The notes beneath the pieces are model-generated. The model had not been told where the DNA came from. It saw only the letters and a program-made list of their open reading frames with translations, and did not search any database. Below are positions 45,679 through 53,166 of a stretch of 53,184 nt of DNA, piece by piece. Source of the stretch: CAYTYZ01 sp964442385 (GTDB lineage Bacteria; Patescibacteriota; Microgenomatia; UBA12405); the NCBI GenBank assembly GCA_964442385.1, contig CAYTYZ010000008.1:1-53184 (forward strand), in the 5' to 3' direction. Position 1 is the first letter of the stretch; the number at the start of each line of letters is the position of its first letter. The position numbers and the translations under genes were made by a program.

Positions 45679-47406
45679 CTAGGTTCCAGTACCACGACGG
45701 TAGACGGCGGCCCAGGGAACAAAAATAGAAGTAAAGTTTTTGCTATAGAGTTCTTGGCCAGCCCTGGTTACTTTCCAATCAAAACTAGTATTAAGGCCTG
45801 GAACTGCTGTTTCGGTTCGGATTAGTTTACCAGCTGGTAGAGTTGGATCGTCAATATATTTGGTGGCTGGTGAACTGCGGGCACCGTATTGACGATAATT
45901 GGTAATTTCAGACTTGCGACCATCGCTGGTTCCCCAAAGCTCGTAGGTAAGGGACTTGTTTTCGCCATCAAAATAATTCATAACCAAAATATAGGCAGGA
46001 GTATCATTAACAAACCTTAAATCTGGGTTGGGCGAATAGACAGTGGCGTCGTAACCGGGAGGCATATCTTCTTCGTAATAGCTGACACGATAGGAATGAT
46101 TTTTTCTGGCGGTAATATTGACCCCGGCATTGAGCATGGCCCTGAACATAGTCGTGCTTACCTGGCAGACTCCCCCGCCGTACTCAAGTTCGGTGCCAGT
46201 TGCTTTGATTACATAGGCTTCTTTAAAACCGGTCTCGGCACCTACTGGTCCAAGATTTTGAGTAAAAGAAAAAGTTTCACCAGGGGCAACCAGGACGCGA
46301 TTTACTTTGGAAGCACCATTGGCGATATTGTGATTGCGGATAGCACTTGAATGATGAAAGGTAGAACGACCGCGGCCCAAAAGCTCTTTAATACCTAGAT
46401 TATTGACTGCCTCATTTGGAATATTGGGTGGAGTTTTTTTTGAGGGTAGTTCCAGAGAAAGAGTTTTGTCGGCGCCTGACAATAACTTTTGAGCGTTTTC
46501 GTTTATAAAAGCGGTGGTTTGAGGTATATCTAGGTCTAGTCCGTCTCGGGCCGGCCGAAAATCTAAAACCTTGTTATTTTCCAATTTCATATAGGCATCT
46601 ACAGGGTCGCGACGTAGGCTTGAAGCTAAAGTTGTGGCATACTGATTTATTTTTTCAAGGTCAAAAGAACCATTGTAATCTAACCAGCTAACTAGTGACA
46701 CGTCTGTGGCTGTTTGCTGTCGGTCGTCTAGTTTGAAAATTAGGGATTTGCTAATTAATTTAGTAGCAACTTGGGTGGCTTGCTGAATTTGTTCTTTAGT
46801 CGGAAGCATTCCATTTTCTTGATATGATAGGGTAAAATATTGCGGTAGCGAGTAATTTAACAGAGCGGAGGAGAGGTCGCCTTCAAACTTACTTAGGTTG
46901 GCTGAATACCCGATTTGACCTGGAGTAACTTTGATTTTGCCTGAAACCAATTCTAATTTGGTTGGAAGAAAGGGAATGTCGGTTAATTGCTTGATATTTT
47001 CCAGCTGGGCAAACAGCTTGTCTTTGTTGTAATAAACTTGCAGGGGATAATTTCTAGAAGTAGCTAAAAAGGGCACAAATTGAAAAAGTACAGCAAAACC
47101 TTTTTTAGTTTGACTATCTAGGGTTATTTGACTAATGGTTTGGTTGGCGTCCAAGGCAAGGTCTATATCTGAACTATTTATGGTGAAATTGCGATTACCA
47201 GCAAGCAGGGAAATACTTTGCGGTAGAGGAAAATAATTTTCTAAACTGGTCCGTATCTGCCCGGCGGTCTGATTACCCACAGGTCGTCCTAAAATATAGG
47301 TTTTAGGCGGCGCAAGGGTTTTGGCTAAATCTTTGGCTTGGTTAACTGCCATGCCTAGGATTAAAAGTAAGATACCTAATAAAATTATGGGTAACTTAAA
47401 TTTCAT
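45679..47406 (-). CDS. VanW family protein with peptidoglycan-binding-like domains
   Basis: 575 residues. N-terminal membrane segment (about 6-25), two PG-binding-4-like domains (about 40-330, YoaR type), and a VanW domain with RSTFHHSSAIRNHNIANGAS, VLVAPGETFSFTQNLGPV and GGGVCQVSTTMFRAMLNAG, followed by a G5-like end. Extracellular, probably in contact with peptidoglycan. VanW's chemistry is not established. The start is 11 bp inside the end of the RNase H gene; a 36-nt longer frame is unlikely since this ATG begins the membrane segment. Confidence 0.85.
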   Translation of the reverse strand: MKFKLPIILLGILLLILGMAVNQAKDLAKTLAPPKTYILGRPVGNQTAGQIRTSLENYFPLPQSISLLAGNRNFTINSSDIDLALDANQTISQITLDSQTKKGFAVLFQFVPFLATSRNYPLQVYYNKDKLFAQLENIKQLTDIPFLPTKLELVSGKIKVTPGQIGYSANLSKFEGDLSSALLNYSLPQYFTLSYQENGMLPTKEQIQQATQVATKLISKSLIFKLDDRQQTATDVSLVSWLDYNGSFDLEKINQYATTLASSLRRDPVDAYMKLENNKVLDFRPARDGLDLDIPQTTAFINENAQKLLSGADKTLSLELPSKKTPPNIPNEAVNNLGIKELLGRGRSTFHHSSAIRNHNIANGASKVNRVLVAPGETFSFTQNLGPVGAETGFKEAYVIKATGTELEYGGGVCQVSTTMFRAMLNAGVNITARKNHSYRVSYYEEDMPPGYDATVYSPNPDLRFVNDTPAYILVMNYFDGENKSLTYELWGTSDGRKSEITNYRQYGARSSPATKYIDDPTLPAGKLIRTETAVPGLNTSFDWKVTRAGQELYSKNFTSIFVPWAAVYRRGTGT

Positions 47407-47824
47407 AAAGCGGTTTTTTGGTGTCCATGGCCAGATTTGCAAGCTCGTCTGCCAGTTGGTTTTTTTCCCTTAATATATCAGTAAAAGTAATTTTAGCATG
47501 TAAGGAAGAGACAAGGCTGTCAGCTTTTAATTTCAAGGGTTTTAGGTTGGGAGATTTAATTTTGTATACTCCCTGCATTTGCCTACACAAAAGCTGAGAG
47601 TCCATTTGAAAATTTATAGTCTTAAAATTGTACTGCTCCTGATGATCTTTTAGCCAACTTAAGGCAAATATTAAGCCTGCATATTCAGCTTCATTATTGG
47701 TTTTGATCCCAAGATAGCCAGAAAGTGTAGCAAGTGGAGTAAGGTTGTGGTAAATTGTGACGCCAAAACCAGCAGGACCAGGGTTGCCTCGGGCTCCACC
47801 ATCGGTAAAAACAGTTAAATTCAT
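47396..47824 (-). CDS. Ribonuclease HI family protein
   Basis: 142 residues with the four acidic positions: Asp in FTDGGARGNPGPAG, Glu in NEAEYAGL, Asp in FQMDSQLL and Asp in LADELANLAM. It cuts RNA in RNA-DNA hybrids; members this close to Sua5-independent types sometimes act in other nucleic-acid roles. The ATG at 47824 is 14 bp from the divergent gene's GTG; TATCAT lies 6 nt upstream. Confidence 0.85.
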   Translation of the reverse strand: MNLTVFTDGGARGNPGPAGFGVTIYHNLTPLATLSGYLGIKTNNEAEYAGLIFALSWLKDHQEQYNFKTINFQMDSQLLCRQMQGVYKIKSPNLKPLKLKADSLVSSLHAKITFTDILREKNQLADELANLAMDTKKPLYEI

Positions 47825-47826
47825 AG

Positions 47827-47836
47827 TACAATGATA
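47827..47836. promoter_or_regulatory. Bidirectional promoter with crossed, overlapping -10 hexamers
   Basis: TACAATGATA reads TACAAT rightward (6 nt from the GTG at 47839) and TATCAT leftward (6 nt from the ATG at 47824). The hexamers overlap by 2 bp and each lies nearer the other gene's start, so the two promoters cannot be bound at once. Confidence 0.65.
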
Positions 47837-47838
47837 CT

Positions 47839-49491
47839 GTGAGCAAGTTTGATGTTCAATCACCATTACCATCCAGAAAGCCGATTTTAGAAGAAGACCT
47901 AGCGGCTAGTGCACCTTTGGACCTGCCTGAGAAAAGACAAAATATTGTCCAAGAAGAGATTGCCCTAGACACGGACACTAATAAGATAGTTGGGAAAAAA
48001 TTTAGTCTACCTACTTGGTCTATTTGGGCTTTAATAGGGCTGATTGTACTACTAATTTTAGGTGTTTTTTTTAGCACTCTTTTGCCAAGTCTGCGTGGTA
48101 CACCAACAGTGAATGTCAAACAGAAAACTATAACTTATTGGGGACTATGGGAAGAAAGTAGCATAATGGGGGGAATTTTTGAGGAGTTTGAGAAAAAGAA
48201 TCCTGGGGTGAAAGTAGCTTACAAAATGGTAAACAAAAAAGATTATCGGAGTAGACTGATGGCTAGACTGGGAAAAACTGGTAACACTACAGACGAAGTG
48301 CCGGATATTTTTAGAATACATGCAAGTTGGGTACCGATGTTTGCAAACGAACTAGATAAAGTACCGACAAATATTGTCAGTCAAATCGGATTAGAAAGCG
48401 ATTTTTACAAAGTCTTTTCTGAATTAAAAAGCGAGGGTAGCTATTGGGCCATACCTCTGATGTTTGATGGACTAGCCATGTTTTATAACAAAGACATGCT
48501 GGAGGGAGCCCAGGCTAGTGTACCTAAGACTTGGTGGGGGTTGGAACGACTAGCTAGAAAGTTGACAGTAAAAGATGACTCTGGCCAAATTACGAGAGCT
48601 GGTGTAGCCCTAGGGCTAACTTCAAATGTGGACCATTGGAGCGATATTGTTGGTCTTTTAATGAAACAAAATGGGATTAATGAGCCGACACCGGTTAAAG
48701 AACTGGCTATTCCGGTTATTTTAACTGGTCGTGATGTATTAGTCCAAGCACAAACCGGTACCGGAANNNNNNNNNNTGGGATTGATCCCTACCAAGCTGA
48801 TGCTAAAACAGCTGATAAGCTGGGCAAGCTTTTGCAGTTTTATACATATTTTAAAGCCAAGGATCCGGTTTGGGATGATACTTTTGCACAATCTTATTTA
48901 GCTTTTGCTCAGGAAAAAGTAGCTATAATATTTGCCCCATCTTGGCGAGTTTTTGATATCGAAGCCATCAATCCCAAACTAAAGTTCGAGGTTACAAATG
49001 TGCCTCAGCTGCCAACTTTGGACACTACTGATCTGGCGGCGATTGAAAATGGCACGGCAAGTGGTGGGCTGACAAATTCCCAGTGGGCCAGTTATTGGGT
49101 TGAAGGTGTAAATGCAAAAAGCCCAAACAAGGCTTTGGCTTGGGACCTAGTTAAGTTTTTAGCAGAAAAAGAGCAACTGTCTAAAATACATGCAGCAGCT
49201 AGTCAAGTTAGATCTTTTGGTCCGATCTATCCTCGCCAAAGCATGAAAAGCCAAATGACTGAAAATAAAAGAACTGCACCCTTTGTATCAATGGCAGATA
49301 ATGCTAGTAGCTGGTACCTGTCTTCATATACCTATGACGCTGGGGTAAACGATGAAATGATTAAGTACTTTGAAGATGCCATAAATAAAATTGCAGCTGA
49401 GCCAAACTCCAGCGTAACTGATGTAGTGACTACTTTGACAAGTGGAATTAGCCAGTTAAAGCAAAAATATAAATTAACAAAACCCCTGTAA
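47839..49491 (+). CDS. Membrane-anchored extracellular solute-binding protein, with assembly insert
   Basis: A type-1 ABC solute-binding protein (family of sugar binders) fixed by one membrane segment (about 55-75) instead of a lipid. Start of the binding fold: TITYWGLWEESSIMGGIFEE, then VPDIFRIHASWVPMF, YWAIPLMFDGLAMFYNKDML. Codons 281-315 do not belong: they encode a DEAD-box helicase fragment and the N run. Removing 105 bases between two TGGGATT copies restores LLMKQNGIDPYQADAK without a break. GTG start with TACAAT 6 nt upstream. No transporter genes adjoin it. Confidence 0.78.
   Translation: MSKFDVQSPLPSRKPILEEDLAASAPLDLPEKRQNIVQEEIALDTDTNKIVGKKFSLPTWSIWALIGLIVLLILGVFFSTLLPSLRGTPTVNVKQKTITYWGLWEESSIMGGIFEEFEKKNPGVKVAYKMVNKKDYRSRLMARLGKTGNTTDEVPDIFRIHASWVPMFANELDKVPTNIVSQIGLESDFYKVFSELKSEGSYWAIPLMFDGLAMFYNKDMLEGAQASVPKTWWGLERLARKLTVKDDSGQITRAGVALGLTSNVDHWSDIVGLLMKQNGINEPTPVKELAIPVILTGRDVLVQAQTGTGXXXXGIDPYQADAKTADKLGKLLQFYTYFKAKDPVWDDTFAQSYLAFAQEKVAIIFAPSWRVFDIEAINPKLKFEVTNVPQLPTLDTTDLAAIENGTASGGLTNSQWASYWVEGVNAKSPNKALAWDLVKFLAEKEQLSKIHAAASQVRSFGPIYPRQSMKSQMTENKRTAPFVSMADNASSWYLSSYTYDAGVNDEMIKYFEDAINKIAAEPNSSVTDVVTTLTSGISQLKQKYKLTKPL
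48679..48783. other. Misjoined insert: DEAD-box helicase fragment plus gap of 10 N
   Basis: Between two copies of TGGGATT (48672-48678 and 48777-48783) lie about 88 bases encoding EPTPVKELAIPVILTGRDVL and then VQAQTGTG, the Q motif/Walker A of a DEAD-box RNA helicase, followed by the N run. It interrupts a solute-binding protein that reads perfectly without it. Confidence 0.75.
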
Positions 49492-49495
49492 AATA

Positions 49496-50155
49496 ATGAT
49501 ACTGGTAAATTTTAAACTCTACGAGAAAACCTTTGGTGATTTTAGCCTGGAGCTAGCTAAAATTTGTTTTGAAGCAGGTAAGGAAACAGGAGTATCAATT
49601 ATCCCTATAGTATCGCCTTTTTTTATTGACAGAATATTTAAAGAATGTGGTGTCAAAGCTTGGATTGGACATGTAGATCCATACAGAGAGGGAAAATGGA
49701 CTGGTTATATATCGGCAAGTGCTGCTTATAACATGGGTTGTACTGGAAGCCTATTAAATCACAGTGAACACCCGCTCCCTTTGGGCACTATTGCCAGTAG
49801 TCTAAGCCTTTTTCCAAAAGAAATGCAAAGTGTAGTGTGTGTAAAAAGTATGGGTCAAATGGAGCGATTTTGTAAAAAAATGACCCCAAATTACTTTGCT
49901 TACGAACCGCCTTATCTAATTGCTAGTAAAACAGCTAGCGTGGCTAGCGAGCGAATAGAAGTTTTTGAAAAAATTGTAGGCCTGGGTAAGGAAAAAGGGG
50001 TAAAGGTACTAGCTGGAGCCGGGGTTAAGGATAAAAATGATGTTATGGCGGTGGTAAAAGCTGGAGGGGTGGGGGTTCTTTTGAGCTCAGGAGTTGTATT
50101 GAGTAATGACCCAAAAGGCGTATTGATGGATTTAGCGAGCGGATTTAAGGTATAA
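49496..50155 (+). CDS. tpiA: Triose-phosphate isomerase, archaeal type
   Basis: 219 residues, clearly shorter than the roughly 250-residue bacterial enzyme. Catalytic residues: Lys7 in VNFKLYE, His89 in LLNHSEH and Glu137 in YEPPYL. The YEPP and NHSEH contexts and the length are those of archaeal TIM. It interconverts dihydroxyacetone phosphate and glyceraldehyde 3-phosphate in glycolysis. Starts 4 bp after the solute-binding protein gene, so possibly co-transcribed. Confidence 0.88.
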   Translation: MILVNFKLYEKTFGDFSLELAKICFEAGKETGVSIIPIVSPFFIDRIFKECGVKAWIGHVDPYREGKWTGYISASAAYNMGCTGSLLNHSEHPLPLGTIASSLSLFPKEMQSVVCVKSMGQMERFCKKMTPNYFAYEPPYLIASKTASVASERIEVFEKIVGLGKEKGVKVLAGAGVKDKNDVMAVVKAGGVGVLLSSGVVLSNDPKGVLMDLASGFKV

Positions 50156-50168
50156 TAGAAGACTAAAT

Positions 50169-50810
50169 ATGGCATCAATTGATAACCTAATTGTAAATTT
50201 GCTGGTAGACGAAGTAGTTGGGGGCTTTTTGGTAAACATCAAGCCTGGACAGGTAGGGTGTATTTTCAATATTTTTACTGGGGTAATGAAAAATGTGTGG
50301 AGACCAGGAATGCATCTAAAATTGCCCTTTATTTATAGAGTAAAAATCTTTAACACGGAATTAATTGAATATTCAGTATCCAAAGATAGAAAGGTTACTG
50401 ATAATCCAGAAATAATGGGAGATGAGGTTATAAATGCTGTAACATCAGATAATAAATTTGTAGCAGTGGAAGCTACAGCATTAATTAAAATTAATGTGGA
50501 TAAACTGCCTGAGATTTGGCAAAATATTGGTGAAAACTTTGTGTCAAAAGTGGTTAGGCCAGTGGTAAGATCAAGAATACGTAAAGTAATTACTGGGCAT
50601 ACTTTAAACAATGCCTTGGCTAGTAGCAGAACTTTGATTGAAGATGAGCTTAAAGTAGAGCTAAGGGAATCGTTAATGCCCCATGGGCTAGAAGTGGATA
50701 ATGTTTATTTGTCCTCTCTTACCCCGCTTGCCGCAGCAGAGATGTCTGAGGGGATAAAGGAATTGCCAAACTCGAATGGAAGTAGCAGAGTTAAAGGTGA
50801 GTTAATCTAA
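50169..50810 (+). CDS. SPFH/band 7 (prohibitin-like) domain protein
   Basis: 213 residues. A hydrophobic N-terminal region is followed by GFLVNIKPGQVGCIFNIFTG, VWRPGMHLKLPFIYRVKIFN and VRSRIRKVITGHTLNNALAS, the usual SPFH strand and helix pattern. Such proteins form membrane scaffolds that cap other complexes. It is short: the long coiled-coil tail of typical flotillins is missing. TATAAT lies 12 nt before the ATG. Its end overlaps the convergent comF gene by 4 bp. Confidence 0.75.
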   Translation: MASIDNLIVNLLVDEVVGGFLVNIKPGQVGCIFNIFTGVMKNVWRPGMHLKLPFIYRVKIFNTELIEYSVSKDRKVTDNPEIMGDEVINAVTSDNKFVAVEATALIKINVDKLPEIWQNIGENFVSKVVRPVVRSRIRKVITGHTLNNALASSRTLIEDELKVELRESLMPHGLEVDNVYLSSLTPLAAAEMSEGIKELPNSNGSSRVKGELI

Positions 50811-51406
50811 CCCGCAATAGTTAAGCCCCAGGGTTTTTTATCACAATAAGGCAGTAAAGGATTAAGACACGAGAACAGAGTAGACCCTGTAGTAGCTACG
50901 TCATCAAAAAGAATATAATTGCCAAATTTAGCTTTGCTTTTTAAGGCAAAAATAGTTTTATTGGCAAAATGCAATTGTCTTGAAAAATCATCGAGTTTAA
51001 CTTGTGGTCTAGTAAAAGCTATACGCTTTAGAAGTGAAGAGTCAATATTCAAGCCAAGATCCTTGGCAAGAGTACTGGCTAATAATTCTGACTGGTTAAA
51101 CCCTCGCCAGGATTGCCTGATGGGATGAAGAGGTACTGGGATGATGGTAAAATTGTATTTTTGCCAATAAGACAGGATGTTTTTATAATTTAGTTTAATT
51201 TCATGACAGGCAAGTGAAGATAGCTGGTGCGCCTGGGAATAGAGAAATTTATATTTAATATTATGGATAAAGTTTGAAAGTGGAGGGTGGTAGCGATAAA
51301 GAGACAAAACGCTATCAAAAGGAGGATGTGGGCGAACTCCTCTTGAGATTAAAAGATCTGGGGGCAAGACTGGGGATGGAAAAAGTAAGTCTAAGAGATA
51401 GGACAC
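50807..51406 (-). CDS. ComF family phosphoribosyltransferase-like protein
   Basis: 199 residues. PRPP-binding motif YILFDDVATTGSTL (about 165-178) and PVPLHPIRQSWRGFNQSELL are diagnostic of ComF. The N-terminal zinc finger is absent and only FPSPVLPP remains of the usual CxxC region. ComF helps DNA uptake in competent bacteria, so this may be part of DNA exchange. GTG start: TAACAT lies 6 nt upstream, part of a promoter shared with the divergent gene. Confidence 0.82.
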   Translation of the reverse strand: MSYLLDLLFPSPVLPPDLLISRGVRPHPPFDSVLSLYRYHPPLSNFIHNIKYKFLYSQAHQLSSLACHEIKLNYKNILSYWQKYNFTIIPVPLHPIRQSWRGFNQSELLASTLAKDLGLNIDSSLLKRIAFTRPQVKLDDFSRQLHFANKTIFALKSKAKFGNYILFDDVATTGSTLFSCLNPLLPYCDKKPWGLTIAG

Positions 51407-51412
51407 TATATT

Positions 51413-51422
51413 ATGTTAGAAT
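51413..51422. promoter_or_regulatory. Bidirectional promoter with overlapping -10 hexamers
   Basis: ATGTTAGAAT reads TAACAT leftward (6 nt from the comF GTG) and TAGAAT rightward (6 nt from the ATG at 51429). Same composite ANNNTANNNT as at 26031, sharing the central TA. Confidence 0.65.
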
Positions 51423-51428
51423 TTTTTT

Positions 51429-52472
51429 ATGCGATTGTATAGACAAGAAATGGCTAGTAGCTATGCTTTGACTGCCATCATGGCTGGGGTGGTAGGGGTA
51501 CTGGGAACTAGACTTTTTTTAGAGCTGTCTGGCTATCCTAGCCTAGGGAGAGGTATGTGGCACTTGTCTCATACCATTTGGGGAGGAATTCTAATGTGCA
51601 TTGGTATGTTTATGTCGATGAGTTTTTATGGCAGGCGGTCGCTGCGTGTAGCTAGCGGAATTTTTGGCTTTGGTATGGGAGTATTTTTTGATGAAATGGG
51701 TAAATTTATTACCAGAGATAATAACTATTTTTTTAAGCCAACAAGTATGATTGTGTATATTGTTTTTTTGGTACTGTTTGGGGTTTATAGACTACTGACC
51801 AAAAAAAGGAGAGAGTCTGGGGTGCATCTTTTCTATCACGTTTTAGATCGGTTGGGAGATTTGGCAGAAAATGACTTGGATGAAAAAGAACAGACTAAAC
51901 TAATTGAAGTAGTAAAAGTTCTAAAAGAAAGATCTCATCACGAGCTGGCGGTTTTTTCGGCTGAACTGGAAAAAGCTTTGTGGCTACTGAAACCTAAAAA
52001 GTATGAAAAGTCTTGGACCAATTTGATAGTAAATAAAATTGATGGAGGACTTTATAAATATTTTTTGTCAAAAAAAGGAGTGCTGCTAATAATGGGAGTC
52101 TTGATGTTTGGTTATAGTGTGGCCTCGATAGTAGATACGGTTTGGCTAGTGCAAAATATAAACAAAGCAACAATTATCCCCAATTTTTTGGGTGAATACT
52201 CGCCAAAGGATGGTTTTGAAATTTATATGCTAGTGATAAAAATATTGTCAGACTTGGCGGTGGCTGGCCTGTTTTTAATAGGACTAGTTATGGCGATATT
52301 TCGTCGCTACAGGCATGGACTAGAGTTTTTTGAATGGGGGCTTTATATTTATATTTTGCTAACTAGCATGTGTAGATTTTATTTTGAACAATTTAGTGCG
52401 GTTTTGGCTTTGTTTATTAGCCTGGGAATTTTAGCGATAGTTAGAATGCTTCGGGTGGAAAATAAGGCTTAA
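51429..52472 (+). CDS. Hypothetical membrane protein with soluble middle
   Basis: 347 residues: four N-terminal membrane segments, a helical soluble stretch (about 125-205, DRLGDLAENDLDEKEQTKLI), then four more segments. The loop FGFGMGVFFDEMGKFITRDN, between helices 3 and 4, carries a D-E-x3-K-F motif seen in other uncharacterised membrane proteins. No transport or enzyme family recognised. TAGAAT lies 6 nt before the ATG. Confidence 0.6.
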   Translation: MRLYRQEMASSYALTAIMAGVVGVLGTRLFLELSGYPSLGRGMWHLSHTIWGGILMCIGMFMSMSFYGRRSLRVASGIFGFGMGVFFDEMGKFITRDNNYFFKPTSMIVYIVFLVLFGVYRLLTKKRRESGVHLFYHVLDRLGDLAENDLDEKEQTKLIEVVKVLKERSHHELAVFSAELEKALWLLKPKKYEKSWTNLIVNKIDGGLYKYFLSKKGVLLIMGVLMFGYSVASIVDTVWLVQNINKATIIPNFLGEYSPKDGFEIYMLVIKILSDLAVAGLFLIGLVMAIFRRYRHGLEFFEWGLYIYILLTSMCRFYFEQFSAVLALFISLGILAIVRMLRVENKA

Positions 52473-52493
52473 AAATGATATAATACTCTTCGA

Positions 52494-52957
52494 GGAGATG
52501 TCATGAATTGACAGACTTGATCTTTTAAAAACTGCAAGCCGACATGTATCTGCTGTCGTCCCGCCTTGGTGGGTTTCGTCTGACGACGTCAAAAACAGGG
52601 GTTAAACTATAATGCCGAGGAAAAACTCAGCAGTCTAGCAGTAGTTACTGAAGCTAACATCAAAGCTCTTAGAGAGATGGTGGCAAGCTTTGGTGGCAAT
52701 GCTTTAACTCAAAACGTGGCTTTGGCCTAGTTTTGGGAGACCATTTTTGTATCCTTTGTCTTGAGAGGGGTGTAAAAGTGTCAACTAAATCAAGATGCTT
52801 TTAGATAGAATGCTTTGGCTATCTAAAAAAAGATTCAAAAGACTTATATACCGATTTTGCCAATAATTAGGTATATATCGAGTATAAAATTGGTCTAAGC
52901 TTGTAGTATGTTTTTAAATATTATGTTTGGACCCTGGCTCAATGCCGGGCATCTCCG
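52494..52957 (+). ncRNA. ssrA: Transfer-messenger RNA (tmRNA)
   Basis: 5' GGAGATG pairs exactly with 3' CATCTCC, and the 3' part has a tRNA-like T-arm CCTGG-CTCAATG-CCGGG. A pseudoknot stem GTCGTC/GACGAC lies near 52550-52600. A tag reading frame ends NVALA then TAG (52728-52730). tmRNA with SmpB frees stalled ribosomes and marks the protein for proteolysis. About 464 nt, longer than the typical 350-400. The frame is open for more than 30 codons before the stop, so the resume codon is uncertain and the tag may be unusually long. TATAAT lies about 13 bp upstream. Confidence 0.82.
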
Positions 52958-53020
52958 CCTACGATTACGCTATAACGGACATACTCGCTTACTTTTCCTA
53001 ATATGAGACTTTCCAATCAC

Positions 53021-53047
53021 AAAAAAACCCCAAAAGGGGTTTTTTTG
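53021..53047. terminator. Symmetrical intrinsic terminator
   Basis: AAAAAAACCCC-AAAA-GGGGTTTTTTT can work in both directions: for the tmRNA from the left and for the minus-strand tRNA-like gene from the right. Confidence 0.82.
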
Positions 53048-53166
53048 TTTAAAACTGTACATTTAGTACAACTTTATTCTATCAGTTAAATTAGTATTGT
53101 CAATATTATAGGTATTCGCGGAGAGTGAGGGATTCGAACCCACGAAGCTAAATGTACAGTTTTAAA
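53048..53166. repeat. 19-bp perfect inverted repeat around a tRNA-like 3' end
   Basis: TTTAAAACTGTACATTTAG at 53048-53066 and its exact complement at 53148-53166. The right arm is part of the tRNA-like sequence, in the region of its anticodon arm; the left arm lies beyond its 3' end. Confidence 0.7.

Noticed and set aside
48690..48766. Helicase-binding-protein fusion as a novel architecture
   Set aside because: It sits at the edge of an N run between two TGGGATT copies, and removing it restores a normal solute-binding protein, so it is an assembly artefact.
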